NCBI GenBank assembly: GCA_027886175.1
Contig: JAJNNQ010000011.1
Coordinates: 3,100,001-3,164,000 of the forward strand
Length of the DNA stretch: 64,000 nt
Direction: 5' to 3'
Source of the DNA: Phylloscopus collybita
Lineage: Eukaryota; Chordata; Aves; Passeriformes; Phylloscopidae
The notes below the pieces were generated by a model that saw nothing but the letters and a program-made list of their open reading frames with translations, ran no database searches and was not told where the DNA came from. Positions 43,172 to 58,100 of the stretch are shown here, piece by piece. Within the stretch, counting starts at the first letter, position 1. Each line of letters starts with the position of its first letter. The position numbers were made by a program, and so were the translations under genes.

Positions 43172-46100
43172 GTATCCTTTTCCTGCTCTTTTCCTTCCTG
43201 TTTTTGACGTAGAGTTTGAAGAGGTGTTGTGTTTGTGACAGGCTTGCCAGCAGCAAAATACCTCAGTGTTCCAGGTCCTGTTGTCATTACAAACTGCTGC
43301 TAGTTTGGAGTGCTGATCTGCACTAAGGCAACACAAATAACCTCTGCTGAAGCTGCTGGGGTTTGCTGGAGTGTAGCTGCCATTGCTAAAACAGTGGGGG
43401 GAAGGCTGGGGACACAAAGGCACAAAATTGCCATTTTCCATTCTCCTGCTGAAACAGCCACCTCTTGCTTTGGCACGGTCACCATCAAATGCTACAACTT
43501 TGCTTTCTTGCCTCTCTTGGACTCAGCCAGCAGTGCTGTCTCCACGCTGTCAGTTTTGAGTGTTGTGCAGGGATGGAGTTAGAGGAGTTCTGAGAGCCCC
43601 TCCCCACTCTCTGAAAAAAGCCACTGCCTGAATCCAATGAAACTAAAGAGGAAAGAAATGCCCAGAGAGCAGAAATCCCCAAACATATCCCATCAGATCA
43701 TGGAGAAGCTAATGGGACAGAGCCATGTGGTTGGAGTATGTGTATTGCACTCTGCATTATTAATTTACTGATGCTAAGGATTTCAGCAGGTAACTTCCAG
43801 GGCTTCCAGGACTGTCCTAGTGGCCTGCTCAGTGTGGTGCAAGAAAGTTTGATCAGCCCAGGGCAGAGGTGGAAGAGCCACTGTTTGCCCCGTGTGGGCT
43901 GGGCAGATGTGCTCAGCCAGAGTCTGTACTTCACTGGGGATCAGTGCAGAATCTTCCTGCAAGCAGCTGAACCTCTCCCTGATCTGTCTGTCTTGCCTCT
44001 CCTTGCAGTCCTCGGCAGCTGACCCAGAGCAGAGCTCATTTCAGCCTTGCCCACCAGAGGTGGTGTTTCAGAACTACAGCCCTGGTCAGCTCTGTGAAAT
44101 GCCCGTGCTTCTGAGGAACAGGGACAAGGTAAGTGCTGGCACGTGGACGTTTAACACTGTGCTGGAAGAGGAGAGCAGAGAAGGGTGCTTAAGGATGGCA
44201 CCAAGGCATGTCCACCTGTCTCCACAAGTGGCAAAACCATCATTCCACGTCTTTCCCGCAGGTTCCTCATCTGGTGAAGGTCACCATGGAGAGCTCACCG
44301 TATTTCCAGCTGGTGGGCTCCGATGATGTGCGCCGCAAGGTGCCACCGGGCCTCTGTGCCACTGTCTGCATCCTCTTCACCCCTGCAGAGAACAAGGTGA
44401 GTCTGGAAACGCCAAGAGATTGGTGTCTTAAGTGCAAAGTGAACCTGCAGGGTTGCATTCAGGGCATCTGGCCTGGGTTTTGAGGACCTCTGCTGGTTTC
44501 AGTGGAGTTGCACTGGATCTAGAACTGGGAGATACTCTTTGGCCATGCTGAAGATAGGGACAAATGCCCTGTGCTGAGACAGTTTCTTTTCCTGCAGGAT
44601 TATTTCCACCAGCTCCTCTGCACCACTGAAAGGGAAGAGTTCATTGTGCCAATTCGGGCCATTGGTGCCCGAGGCATCCTGGACTTCCCTGACCAGCTGG
44701 ACTTCTCGGAGTGTCCGGTCAAGTGCAGCAGCCAGAGGACTCTGCTGGTGCGCAATGTTGGTAACCGGGAAGCTCGTTACCAGCTGAGCACCCAGAGGTG
44801 AGGCAGCTCCTCTGTGCTTGTGCAAAACTCCTCTGGGTGATAACAGAGTTGGGAAAGAACAACAAAAGGAACTCGAGCATTGCAGCTGCTGCCCTGCAGC
44901 GCTGGCTGGGAATGGGCAGGATGGAGGCATCTGCTCTTGCTTTCAGTGCTCTTAGCAGGATGCATCCTTTGAGCTTTCTCTGTCCCAGATGGCCTGGAGG
45001 CTACTGGAACGTGTTAGTAGCTGGCTTGCACCCTCCTGAGCACAAGCAGCTTCTGAAATGGTTCCTCAGCACTGTCAGCCAAATAGACCCATTCTCTGGG
45101 AGGCCACAAGCACGTGGCTTTGCAATGGTCTTCTCATGTGATGCCCCATGAGCTGTGTTGTGGACAGCCTGTGCTGTTCCTGTCAGCCTCAGAAGGCAAT
45201 CTCTGTTTCTCCTGTTGGCTGAACTGGAGAGGGTAATGCATTTTTGACGCCGTATCTGCAAGGAAACCAGTTCAGTTGGCAGATGGTGAGTTGAGAGTTA
45301 CTTGATGCCAGAGGTCTGGGAGGAGCTGAGGTCAGGAATGCAGCACAGACCTGGGGTCCAACCTGTGGCAGCTGAGTGGCTTTGATTTTTTCCCCTGGTG
45401 AAAGAGAGGCCAGAAGGCAAATTGACTTTTCTGCTGTGAAATGTGAGGGTCTGAGAGGAGCTTCCACCAAAGCCTGCCAAAGCTATTTCAGCAGGCTCCT
45501 CAGATGCTGTTCCAACAGGCTGCTGCCTTTGACTGTGCAAATATGTAGGCAGGAACTTGTAAATCCATGCAAATTTTTTCTCTGGGATTTCCAGATCTTG
45601 TTTTGTCACCACCAAAATAAATACCCAATAAAGTTGGGTATCCTTTTGCAATGTGCTTTTGCCAGCTGTTTTATTGAGTGCTGCAGAGCATGTTGGATCC
45701 TGCTTGATAGGGATTTAGAGAGTTTCTGAAGTTCAGGAATGAAATATTGAAGTAGATGGAACAGAGCTTGGGAGCAGTGACAGAGGGAAAGATGGAGCTT
45801 GTGATGTGCTGACTCTACAGAATTTTTAGCACAGAGATGGAGCTGCTTTAACCTAACAGACTGGATTGATTAGAACAGTTAATGCTGTTTGACTTCAGCT
45901 GTTACACCATCACCAAAAAGTTATACCTGGTAAGATTAGATGATATTTGGGTTTCTTCCTGCAGTAGGTGTTCATGGCCTGATGAGGCAATTCAATTGAA
46001 TTTTCCTGTAACTTTCCCATCTTCCTTGGGGTGGCTGGCAGCTTTTCATGAGATTGATTCTCCCCAAATCAAAGAATTTCATAGTGGCAGTTAAGGCACC

Positions 46101-49100
46101 AGTGGACAAAAGGACGCTTGTCTATAGCAGATAACTATGCCATGGCACTTGAAGTAGATGGCAGCACCCTTGAACACAGCATTTAGAAAAAGTGCAGGTG
46201 AATGGTGCTTTGAGAGCCTTGGTCACAACATTGCCAGCTTTGCTCCCTTGTCAGCTGTTTCTAAATGATGTCAGGAGTACTTGGTACCTGGTATCCTCAT
46301 GGCCATCACTTTTGCCCAGCTGTATCAATAAGGGGAGCTGATGCCTGATGAAAGTAAGCAAGATGCAAATGACCCTTGAGCCTCATTGCAGAGAGCTGGA
46401 TGCAGAGGATGGGAGAGATGAGGTCATTTTATCTCACAGGATCTTGTGAGGGCTGGATCTCCTCACGCTAGACTCAGTAGCTGTTTCTGATGCTGTCTGT
46501 TCTGCCTTCTGCTGACTGTGGTTGGTTTGCTCTTTGCTTGCACAAGTCAGCAGAAGTGAAGGGGACTGCAAAAGGGGTAACATCCCCAGATGTCCCCCAA
46601 AAGTCCTGCTGTGTCTGTGTTGCAGCCCTTTCTCTGTCACTCCGGCCATGGGAGCTCTGGATGTGGGTGAAGCCACGCAGGTGACAGTGGGATACGAGCC
46701 ACTGAAGACTGGCGACTCTTCCACGTCCCTTGTCGTGCACTACGACACAGGTGAGTGCTGGGCACTGCACAGGGCACTCTGTGCATCCCTCAGAGCAGAG
46801 CCCTTGCCAAGCAGAAGGGCTGATGGGGCCATGGCTTTAACGAGGGAGATGATGCTAGTTTTCATGGGGTTCATTTGTAGTCCCGTAGTTTGTAGTCATG
46901 TCGTTTGTTGTCTTGATCCTTGTAGAGCCTTGTCAATGCCAGTTCTAGAGAGCATGTCTGATAGTTGTTGTTTCCATTTTGCCTGGGAAACGCTCACCTG
47001 CAGCAGGAATGGTGAGCTTGGTACTGACGTCTGAGCCCAGATGAATCCCAGGAGTTGGTTGGGAATAAGGAAGCTTTGAAAACTCTGGAAATGAGGAAGC
47101 CTTTGGTAGGGGTCTCTTCTAGAATGGGAAGTGCTGGCAGGTTGTCCAGAATATGCTCATGCTGTGCTCATGCAGCTCTCAGGTTGTGATAAATGTCCTG
47201 AGCCATGGAACTGCTCATTCAGCAAAAGGCTATGACACTCCTTTGTCTTCCCTGTGGTTTGCTCTGTTCCTTGTGCTTCCATCAGCCAGTGAGCTAAACA
47301 AAGACTCCCCTTTGCTTTGTTCCAGGTGAAGACACCCACATAAGCCTTCATGGAAGAGCTGTGGATGTCCCCATCGGGCTGGACAGGAACAGTGTGGCAT
47401 TTGGGAAAACCTACGTCACACTGTCAAAGCGCACAACTGTGCTCATCCACAACCTGAGTGATACCACAGCCCGCTTCCGGTGGAAGGCTGTTGATGCCCA
47501 GGGAGATGAGCAGCTGAAGCTGAGGTAGGTTTGAAAGATCCATTGCAGTGACATACCTTGCCCAAGGGTGAAACTAATGTATGGCTTCAGGAGATATTGG
47601 GGCTTTTGAATGGCTTAGGGTCAGTAAACCATGCCATCTGTACCTGCCTCCCCCAAGCAGTTATGTGTCAGGAAAAGCCACTTGGGGTGGCTGGTGGATT
47701 CTTCCTCCAGAAGAATCTCTGTGGCAGAGCCTTTGAGCCAGGAAGTTCTCTTGAGGGCTGCTGGCTTTGGAAACCTCTCCTGAGCTTGCAGTTGTGGAGT
47801 GTGGAGTGAAGAACATGTCATCCTCTGATCCATTTGGGACCCCATGGCTCAGGGTCAGCTGAGGAGCTGCTCCTGCACGTGCACTTCTCTCTCAAATGTG
47901 TGGCTTATTAAACAACCTGCTGGGTTTGTCTCTTGTGTGGCTGCAGGCAGTATCAAAGGCTGTTTCAGCAGGATATGGACAAGTTTTATGACCGTCTGAA
48001 GGTGCACGGAGCAGACACCAGTCGCCGAGAACGCTTGGCTCTTCTCACCCACATCCTCCAGAGGGAGAGGGCAAAGCTGAGAGGAGATCCCATGCTGTTC
48101 GAAGATGACATTTTCTTCTTTGAGCCGAAGGTGATGGCTGAGAACCTCCCTTCTGCTTCTCTTCCTCCTCTTCCTCCTCATCCCTGAATAAGTCACTTGA
48201 CCGATGCCTTCCTCAGGTGGCTTTGTGTGCCAAGAGAGAAGTCATGGGGATTCTGGTGAGGTCAGAGAGCTGGCTGCAAAAAGGGTTTCTGCCCTGTGGG
48301 CTCCTGGCACACAGCAGGAGCCTGACTAAAGCTTCCAAACTCTTCCAAACTCTTGTTATCAGTGTTACTGACGAGTGTTATTCACTTCTTGCTTGTCACT
48401 GATGCTCTTAATAATGGCTTAGGGGACGGTGGTTGCAAAGAAGATGTTTGTGATGTTTGAAGATAAAAGTTTTGCTGTCTCCTTCTGCTTTAGGAGGGTG
48501 AGATCAGGCCCAATTGTTCAGCTGAAATCACCGTGCTCTTTAAGCCCCGGGAAGCCCGGGTCTATGAGCAAACAGCTTACTGCGACATCTCAGGTGCGGC
48601 TCCTTCCCCCGCCTCTCTCACCGCAGTGAAGGCGAGGTGCAAACACTCCCCAGATCCCTGGCCCACTGTGTCATGGCTGGGAAGGCTCCGTGGTCAGCAG
48701 GGCAGCACTGGCGCATCCCCACGCTCCCTGCAGCTTCCAGGGCATCTCCTCTATTTTGATTTTCCCTCTCAGCTGTTCTGAATGCTGCCAGTATTTAGTG
48801 TGCTCCTCCTCCCTTGGGAAAAGCACTCTCTGAGGTGCACCCAGAAGGAGGAAGAATAAAATTGCTGGCATTTCCTTAAGATTCACTGTCAACATAGGGG
48901 TAGAAGAAAGGATGGTCTCTAGGGAGGTACTGTTATCTCCTGAGGGAAGAGAAGGGTCCGTATCTTCTCCTGGAACATCAGGAGCTGGTCTCATGAGGCT
49001 CAGAGTCAGGGACCAGCACTAAGGCAGCCTGGAAAATGCAGGATAACAGAAGGAATTACTGTACTGAAACAGAAATCTCTCCCCAGGCCGTCAGAACAGG

Positions 49101-52100
49101 CTGCCCCTGCACCTCATAGGGGAAGGCCTCGGGCCCCAGCTCCGCTTCAAGTGCGTGGAACTGAACATTGGGCATGTTTTTGTCAGAGGAACCCACAGCT
49201 ATGCGGTGAGCAGCAGGCTTGGGGTGGATCCTGGTGGCTCCTGGGCTAGCAGTGAGCCTTGTGGACCTGTGGAATTCCTGGGCAGCTTTGGCAGTTGTGA
49301 TACTAGTCAAATTTGGGGGGTTCTTGGAATCGGGATCTTTTGCATGGGGTCAGAAAAGTGTGTCTGTTGTTCATGAAACCCCAAGCCCTTCTTTTGGGCA
49401 GTCTTCCTTGGAGATCAGCTGGGAGGCTGCCTGCAAAACTGCTTGACCCATGAAATCAACACTGGGCCAAAAAGCTGCGTGTTCTGAGGCTTTTGTTCCA
49501 GTCCCAGACACAAATCACCTCTGTGCTCAGGCTGTCCAAAAGCAGCTGGAACAAACTGGCTGCATTGGAGTTTGAGTCCATTGCCGACAGTTTTCAGTCA
49601 AGTCCCTCCTGCCTATTCCTGGGAGTCAGAGGAAAGCCATGCAGCCTCCTGGCTCAGCACTGGTCAAAGTGCTTGGCAGTGCCTTCCCTTGCTGAGCAGG
49701 CCCTCGCCACCCTTGAGCCGTGGTGCACCTCTGGCTCTAGAAAGAGCAAAATGTTTCTGGGAAGGAAGCAAAGCAACTTTCTACAGCTTGGCTTCTGCTT
49801 TCTCCCACGTGCAATAAAACAGGTTGGCTGCAATGGAAGCTGAACGTGCCCTGCCCATGGTGGGGTTGGGCACACCTGGAGCAGCAGCAGCAGCGGCAGC
49901 AGCTCTGTGGTGATTTCACTGGTAATGCTGCCATGCCCAGTGTTGCTCTCAGGGCCAGGTGTGAATGAACTTGGTGATGCTGAGCAGCTGCTCTGTGCTG
50001 CAGGTCAATGTGGAAAAGCCCAGAGTGGCTCTGCTTATGTGAAGTTATCACTGCTTTGCATGAAAAACCCAAAGCCGTACAAAGTTCTATTTCAAAGTTG
50101 TCTTTTTTGGCTTCTGCCATGCAGCAGCACAGGGCATCCTCTGCCTTTTACAGGTGTTAATTGTTTAATTCCAAAGCACCTCAGCCTTCTGTAGGAAAGG
50201 AAGATTCCTCATGTATTTCCGTTTTGCTTTCCTGCTGCTGCAGGCGATCCTGTTAAACAGAGGGCCTCTTGAGGCTCCCTTCAGCCTCGTGCCTCCTGCC
50301 ACAGCCATGGGCTCCTGCTTCACCTTCCTGCCCCAGGAGGGCATCGTGGCACCGGGCAGGCCCGAGGCCATCCGGATCTCCTTCTGTCCCACCATCCTGG
50401 GGGAGTTTGAGGAACAATTCCAGTTCAGTGTGGCTGGATCTCCTACGCCTGCAGTCCTGACAATCAAGTAAGGACTCCGGAAGTTTGGTGGGCACATCTG
50501 TAGCTGTCTCTGGGACATCCCCCACCTACCTCACTTTGGGGTTGAGCAGAGAAAAAAGGTGTTTCCTGAGGTCTTCATCTCTGCTCTGATCCTGGCATTG
50601 CCTTAGTGTGAGGATGCCTGCTGCCCTGTAGACTCCTCCTCCCTGCAGGGATCTCCCTGTGCCTTGGGCCATGGCAGGCAGTGGGGTGGATCAGCTTTGC
50701 GCAGTAGCTGCTCTGGGATGTCCCACCTGAACACCCAGCAAGGCCCCCAGGGCTTTGCAGATGGGCCAGCCTGGGAGGTTCTGCAGCAGCAGCAGTGTTT
50801 TGAAAAACCTCTGTTAATAATCCATCCCAAACGGGCAGCAGCAGCCTCAGCTCACCTCTCATGGCCACACTGGGGGGACAAGCTGTGCTCCCAAGTCCTG
50901 TGCAGAGAGTGCTCTGGTACGTCCTTTCCAGAGCCAGGAAAGGGCTAATGTGGGAGACAGGGAACTGTGCAGCAGGGATTGTCCCAAGGACATGGGCTAG
51001 TGCCATTGCAAAAGATAAAATCCTCGCTCAGCAAAGGGTAGAGGTGGGAAAAAAAGAAGAAAAGTGATGATAGGAGAAGTAAAGCTCACTTCTCAGGGCA
51101 GCAGCAGCTTGAGGGCCTGTCCCAGGTAGCCTGTCAGCTGCTGACCACTTTGCTTTGGCTGCCTCCTGTCTACATGGGTGCTGTGCTGAGCACAGGGTGC
51201 TGGGTTGACTTGAAACCCAGCGTGGCTCTGACAGCAGCTTTTATCCAGCCCCTCCCTGAGAACACTGGAACCCTTTGCAATTCCCTTTAACAAAGCCACG
51301 GCCTCCCTGCCTTTGTCCTCGCAGGGGCTTTGTGATGGCACCGACTTTCCACTTCGATGTGCCCGCCCTGCACTTCGGAGACGTCTCCTTTGGTGAGTGT
51401 GCCCCGGGCTGGCTCCAGAGTGTGCGAGGTTGCTGTGTTGCTGAAATGGAGCGCTGGAACATGAGAGCATTCATCACTCGTGCTCCTCCACCACAGCCTC
51501 TTCAGGGTGTTAGCTCCAGGCTGCTGGTGCCTTGGGTAGCGTTTTGCCATCGTGAGATCAAACAGGACCAAAGGAATAGGAAGTCAGTGTCACTGTCTGG
51601 CCACTTCTGGTTTCCTTTTGGATAAGAGGCACAAGAAAAAATGGCACCAGGCGGGAAGATGGTTCTGTAATAGCAGATGCATCCTGCTTCATCTGGTTCC
51701 ATTCCTAAGGCTTCCTCAGCTGAGGGCAGCTGTTATATCTTTGTTTCTTTGAACTGTGCTGTGAATGTTGCTGTTGTCCGCATCCAGATGGATGGTAACC
51801 TTGGTGGCATTTGGGATTGTGCCATCCTTTTTGTGCCTCTCGTGCCTGTTTTTGTGCCGTTTGTCCTTTTTGTGCCTCTCTTGCCTCCCTGCTGGAGTCA
51901 TTGCTGGAGGAGCTGGCAGTGATCACTGTTGATGGGCATGGAGAAGCCCTGGGCTGTGCCTGCAGTTGGTTTTCCCTTGCCATCTGTGTTCAAATGACTC
52001 GTGGTAAGCAGGCTGTGGGAGATGTCTCCTCCACATAGAGATGGGCAGCGAAGCCATATATCCACTGCAATGAGCTGTAGTTCAGGTAACAAAGAAGCCG

Positions 52101-55100
52101 AGTCCAAGCAGAGTTTTATCCTACCAAGATCTTCACAGCAGGGATCATGAGATCTTGATGCCTAAATGGAGAATTGTGTCATTTTCTCAGGTTTTCCTCG
52201 CACCTTGAAGTGTCGCCTGTTTAACACCTCCCCGGTATCCGCGGCCGTCAAGCTCCACATTCCCGGGGATGGCTCGGGACAGCCCAGCATTGACAGCACT
52301 CATCCCAAACTCAGACTCGATGGCCAGCATTGGAGGAAGGAAGCTCACGGTCTTACCAAGCCAAGGGAATTTTTCATAAGCCCCTGCAGAGTGACCGTCC
52401 GTGGCCTGGGATCCGAGGAGATCCAAGTATGGGAAGAGTGCAGCTGGCGGGGCTGAAGCTCCACTGGAGGGTGGGAGGGCTTTAGCTCTGATGCCGCTTT
52501 GAGCATCGTGTGAGGGAGGATCTGCACTGGTGTCAGGCCTCTGTCAGCTGGGTCGCTCGGGATGTCCCTGAAGGAGCACTGCTTTGTTTCCAAAATCACA
52601 AGCTGAAATCACGCAGCAGATGGTCAAGTACTGAAGGCATTCTTGTGTTTTTGAGAGCAATTTCTTTGATTGCAAGTGGGCAGAGGAAGGATGAGGACAG
52701 AAGGTGGCTGTTAAAGAGAGAGAGAACATTTGTAAAGCAGTTTCCTTTTCTTTCTGGTCTCGTTTCTCATCTCCTGGGGAGCAGATGAGTTGTCTTCACT
52801 GCAGGGATCTTCAGTGGGGACAGAAAATACTCTGCAGTCATGAACTGCCCAGCATGTGCTGGGCCACACTTTGTCCTCCACTTCCTGCTGTAAAGCTGGA
52901 CTTGTTCTGTTCAAGTCAGCAGACTTCTTCTGCATTTCTGTTTTTGTAGTAGTCAGGTGAAAAATTAGTCCCTTTAACAAATCTGATCTTGCCAGAAGGC
53001 TTTTGTTACTTCCCAGAACTGTGCTCTACTTATGGACTAGGAGAAGAATTAAGGCAAAATCCTCCCTTTCTGTACCATGGAAGAGGAATCGGAGGACACC
53101 ACACATGGGTGATGAGATTTTGGGAGTGAGCAAATGCTTGCTGCACTTCTTTTCTCTTCTACCAGGTCACCCTGTGTTCCAACACGGTCAGAGACTACAG
53201 CCTGGAGCTGGAGGTGGACGCGGAGGGTGTTGGCAAGAAGGTGTTGGCACTGACCCTCACAGCCAGGTACCAAGGCTTTCCTTGCAGCTGCTTGTCTTTC
53301 CTCCTGCATCCAGCACCAGCATGCTGCCTGGCAGCAGCTCCAAAGGAGAAGTGTTGCTGAGTCAGCGGGATCTGCCCGTCTAGACATGAGAACAGTGCTA
53401 GGAAAGCAGCCCATGGTGAGATGGCCCCCTGCTCCCAGCCAGGCATGGCCCTAGGCCTTTTTCTAAAGACCTGGAAGAGATGACTCAGTTTTCAGGCAGG
53501 ACAACAGTGCAGGAGCAGAAAAGGGAGTCATTTTCACTGATACACTGGAGCCTTGTGTTCCTTGAGCCTTGGTGGGCTCTGGTCCTGGTTGGAAAGGCCC
53601 CCCCAGAGCTCGTGGACCCCTGGGACTGTTACAGGAGTCCTTGTGAGTGTCCTTGAGCAAAGAAGGGGAAAAACTGCTAAGACAGCTCTGGAACAGGGCA
53701 CGTGTTCTGCCTGGGCATTTGGAAGCCTCTGCAGTGCAAAGCCTCAGGGTTTGTCCCTCCTTGACGAGAGGTGTTTGAGTGAAAAGAAGTTGAAGGGGTT
53801 TTCTCCCTGGAGGACTATTCCATCTTGGTTTGATTTGACAAATGCCTTATGCCCCGCTCCATGCTCTTTGAGGACAAAAGTTCTCAATGCTCTCAGGATC
53901 TCTAATTCCCTTGGGGTCATTTCTTTGCCCAGATGCATCGTTCCTGTCCTGCGAGTGCTCAACCCTGTGGTGAGGTTGGAGCACTGCTGTCTCAAGGCCC
54001 CCTATGAGGTGAAGCGGACCCTTGTGAACGACAGCGACATTCCCGGCTGCTACCGTGTTCTCCCTCAGGTGTGGCCTTGCATCCAGCTGCTCCCCTCAAA
54101 TGTTCCTGAGGGGGATACTAGGGGAATAAAAGGGTTTGGATAAGACCTTGCTGGTTTCTAGTCCAACCTAAAGGTTTCCTGAGAACAGGAACCTGAATAC
54201 AAACTGTAGGAAACAGCTGAACCTCTTGAGGAAGATGTTTAGATTCTGGTCTTTGACTTGTTCTCAAGTCAGAAGAGCTTAGAGGGCAGTGAAAATCTGA
54301 TGCAAGGAGGCTGTCAGCACAGAAGTGGGTGTCTGTGGATGCAGCAACTTTTGGACCCCGTGGGGATGCTCAGCACCTACACCTTGCATTTTGTTCTTTG
54401 CTTTTTTGCTTTCTCCTGGGAATTTTTACAAGTGTGTGTGAGGTGCTCTCATATTAAGGATGTTAAGGAGCTGAAAGTTTCCTCCGTTCTGAAGTTGCTC
54501 TTGATTCTGTCCCTTCTAGGAACACAAGGAGAAGGCCACTGCATGGTACTCCAGCTCTAAGCCATTTGGGATTATCGAGGCTCACAGCTCCCTGGAGATC
54601 CCCATTACACTGGTGGCCCAGTTGCCAGGAGAGTGCAAGGTCACTGCTGAGCTGGCCGTCTTTGGGAGACCAGGATCCCCACTGGTGAGAGCAAGGGGAG
54701 ATGTGTGCCTTGAGCAGCTCATCCCAGTGGGCTGTAACTGTACAGGGATTCTTCCAGGAATTTGTGCTGTCTGGCTGCTGTGGACAAGGACAGAAGGCAC
54801 TGGGGGCACGAGCAGCAGCTTAGGCCTAGCAAAAGGAGGAAAGGTGGAAGCCTCCTGGGTAGCAATCTCAGTGCCTGACCCAGCAGAGAGTAACAAATGT
54901 GGCAGATGGGATAACAGCCCCAGTCTGAAGCCCAGACCAGGCCCTGGCTCTCACACTCTGCGGTGTTACCAGATGAACTCAAGTGCTGCTTCCTTGCAGC
55001 TGTTCAGGATCACACAGGGACATCCCTGGATCCTGCTAAAGCAAGCTCTGCGTACCAGACTGTTACAATGTTGCCAGTTTAATGACGGGGCCGTAAATCC

Positions 55101-58100
55101 AAAGATGTTAAAAAGGAAAGGCCAATCGTTTATTGTTGTAAAATCGGCTACAGGAACAGGAGACTGGGCTAGTCCCAGCCCCTCACGGCAAGTCAGAGTA
55201 AAATAAAGTGCGCACGGGCCACCCCTCAGGACAGTCCAGTTCCTGAGAGCCAAGCACCCACTGAGGGCGGGGTCAGTCCCTTTTAAAGGCTCGGTCCCCT
55301 CAGGGATTGGTCCGTTCTGGATCCTTTCCCTGATTGGTGCATTCTTCGGGCTCTCATTGGCTCTTAGCGGGGTGTGTTCCACACCAATCATTTCTTCCCG
55401 CCGTGTTTTGATTGGCTGGCCGTGTTCTCCAATGGAGGCTCTGGGTGGTGCTCTCCGTTTCTGAGTTGTTTGGGGAAGGGTGGAAGATCCCCCTGCGCTT
55501 TGGTGTTGTCCTTTCAATTGCAGTCGGGGAGGCAGCCGCACAAAACTCTTACAAACATCGTCACTAAACACTGTAACACTATCTAACAACTACTGAACAA
55601 CATTGCAAGGGTATTTTTAACAACTTAGCACTAGTTGGAAAATAAACACAGCTGCAAACAGAAATCGAAACATACAGCTAGTATACAATCACAACCACCT
55701 AAAAGTTTCCACTTCCTTTTTGTATCTATAACAAGACCACGCGGAAGGAATGTTTTGTGCAGAGCTGGATTAAGGCTTCTCTGAAAGCCAGGTGCCTCAG
55801 ATCTGAGAAACATCCATCGTATTTCCTGAGCAAAAGCCCAGCCAAAAATATAGGAATGCCCACCCAACTTGTATCTGGAGCACAGACTTGGCTTGTTTTT
55901 GCCATCAAGTTTGGAAATGGACGAGGAAAGCAGCTCCTGTACTCAAGCTTCCTAAAAGAGGATTCTGAAGATTCTAAAGAAACTTCTAAGGATTCTAAAG
56001 AAGCTTCTAAAAGAGCTCCTAAGGGAGGCATATCTCATCACAGCAAGAGTGACTGCAAATACAGGCCCTGTTTGCCAGACACGGATGCTCTTCATCCCTA
56101 AATAGTCTGATTTGTGATGTTACCACCCCACCAAAGCATGCAGGGCTGCAGGATGTGGGTGTGTGTATGTTGCAATAACACTGAGGACAAAGTTGCCCTC
56201 TGCTTTTATTCTTGTTCCTGTGTGTCACATTGCCTGCAATGCTGGTGTCAGTTCAGACTTTTTTTTTTTTTTTCTTTTCCCATTAGAAAATACAGCTCAA
56301 ATGATGCAATTAGTAATTAATGCCCCTTACTCCTATGCATGAAGAATACACATAAGCACAAATTGAAGGCAGCTGACTTGCCTCATCTCTGCTGTGAAGA
56401 GCCTGCTTTGCTTCTGACTTGTGCTGGCTTCAGCAGTGTAGCTTTGTGAATGTTAAAGAAGTTGGTGTTCAAGGATGGCTGTGCAGCAGCAAGAGTTGGG
56501 AAGGTGGTTTGGGGCAAGGTGAAGCAGTCAATGAAGCAGGCAGGAGAATAGCAGAGGAAATAGCCATTTCCTATGGAGCAAAAAGGAGGAGGTGTGAAGA
56601 AGCAAGCATGGCAAACAACACTTCTTTGTGCCCTGATAATGGGAGCTTGTGGCTTTCAGGTGGGATCATTGCAGACCCCACACTTGCTGCAGGCCTTCTG
56701 CTTCAGTCTGCATCACTTGGGACTTCAAACGGCCAAAATTATCCCCAGTCTAGGAGTGCTCTTAGAGCTGGCAAAGTTTTTTAAACTCTCCTTGGTGAGT
56801 CATTTTTTGTTCTTTTCTACCTTCTTCCTGGAACAGGAAATCCATTTAGAGTGCATTGGCCAGGGACCCGCTGTCTATGTCTATCCGAGGGAGATCGACT
56901 TTGGCATGATCCCAGCCTTACAAGATAGTCCCAGAATGCTCCATATCTCCAATCAGAGTGACGTTCCTGCAGCCTTCTGGGCAGAGATGGTAAGTGTCTG
57001 TGGGGCTGTTTTCCAGGGAAAAGTGCTGGGTAGTAGCAGCCCATGCAATGTTTCTGTGTTGTTCTGTGGGAGTGGAAGCAAGAGATTCCATCCGAGTGCA
57101 AGCAAGAGGAGCCAGAATCCCAGGCACACCTCTGTGAAGTAGTGTGCGCAGAGCTTGGAGCAGAAAAGAGTCTGGATCACGTTTGCAAGTTCTCTCTTTG
57201 TTTTGTGGAAGATATTTAGCAGTGCAAGTCATGTTTTTGGAGCTCTGAGATCAAGAGAAGCCTGTGTGCCTTTGCTCCTGGGAGGGCATGGATATCTCCA
57301 TGGATTTCCCCATGGATTTCCCCATGGATTCCCCATTCCATCCGCATTTGCTTTGTGCCAAACTTCTGGTAGTGGCAGAAAAACCAGGGTGTGAGATCTG
57401 CCCTCAGACTGCTCATGGGAAGGCAAGTTTCCCAACTGCTGTGGGTGAGAGCAGCAGGGCTGTTGCACACCAATGCACCTGTGAGGGTTGTGCATCCCAG
57501 ACTCTGTGGTCTCTGTGGCATTGCAGAATATCTCTGGAGACCACCTGCAGAGAAAGGTGGTTTCATTGGTGGAGGTTACACAGAGGGACAAGGCACAGGG
57601 CTGGAGCTGGGGCTGCTCCTCTGGCAGGAGGAGCAGCCAGGAAGGGTACGTGCCTTGGGGCCAAGTGGGATGTGCTCTCTGCTGGAGGGGGCATCTGGGA
57701 GAGGCTTGAACAAAGCTTGGAAAAGAGACTTGTTCTCTCTATTGGGTGGGTTCAACTTCTGGAGCTGGTTAAAGCCCAGCCTGACACTGTTTGTGTTTGT
57801 GTGTGTGTGTCTGTGGATAAAGCATCGGGTGTTGTGGGAGAGTCCAGGCCCAGCCTCCTGTGCCAAGGAAGAGCGGGGTGAATTTTCCTCTTGCTGCTTT
57901 TCCAGCTTTTTAGGGAGAAATGTAAGCCCAAAGCGGGGGATTGCCAGGGCAGCTTTCCCTGACTCCACAATGCAAGTCTGCTCTCAGCCTCTGCAGGCAG
58001 CAATGCAGCCTGCCTGGGTGGTGGTGGTGTGTAAAGGGTGGGCTCCACATGCTGGTAGCAGGGCAGGAGCTGCAGAGCTGTGCCTGTGCAGCTGTGCTGG

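Noticed and set aside
55061..55578. Target-site duplication around the solo LTR
   Set aside because: The flanking bases CCAGAC and CTATCT do not match, so a clean insertion footprint cannot be claimed.
55757..56101. Plus-strand frame with SK-rich repeats in a HYDIN intron
   Set aside because: No promoter, splice sites or homology; the short repeat explains the open frame.
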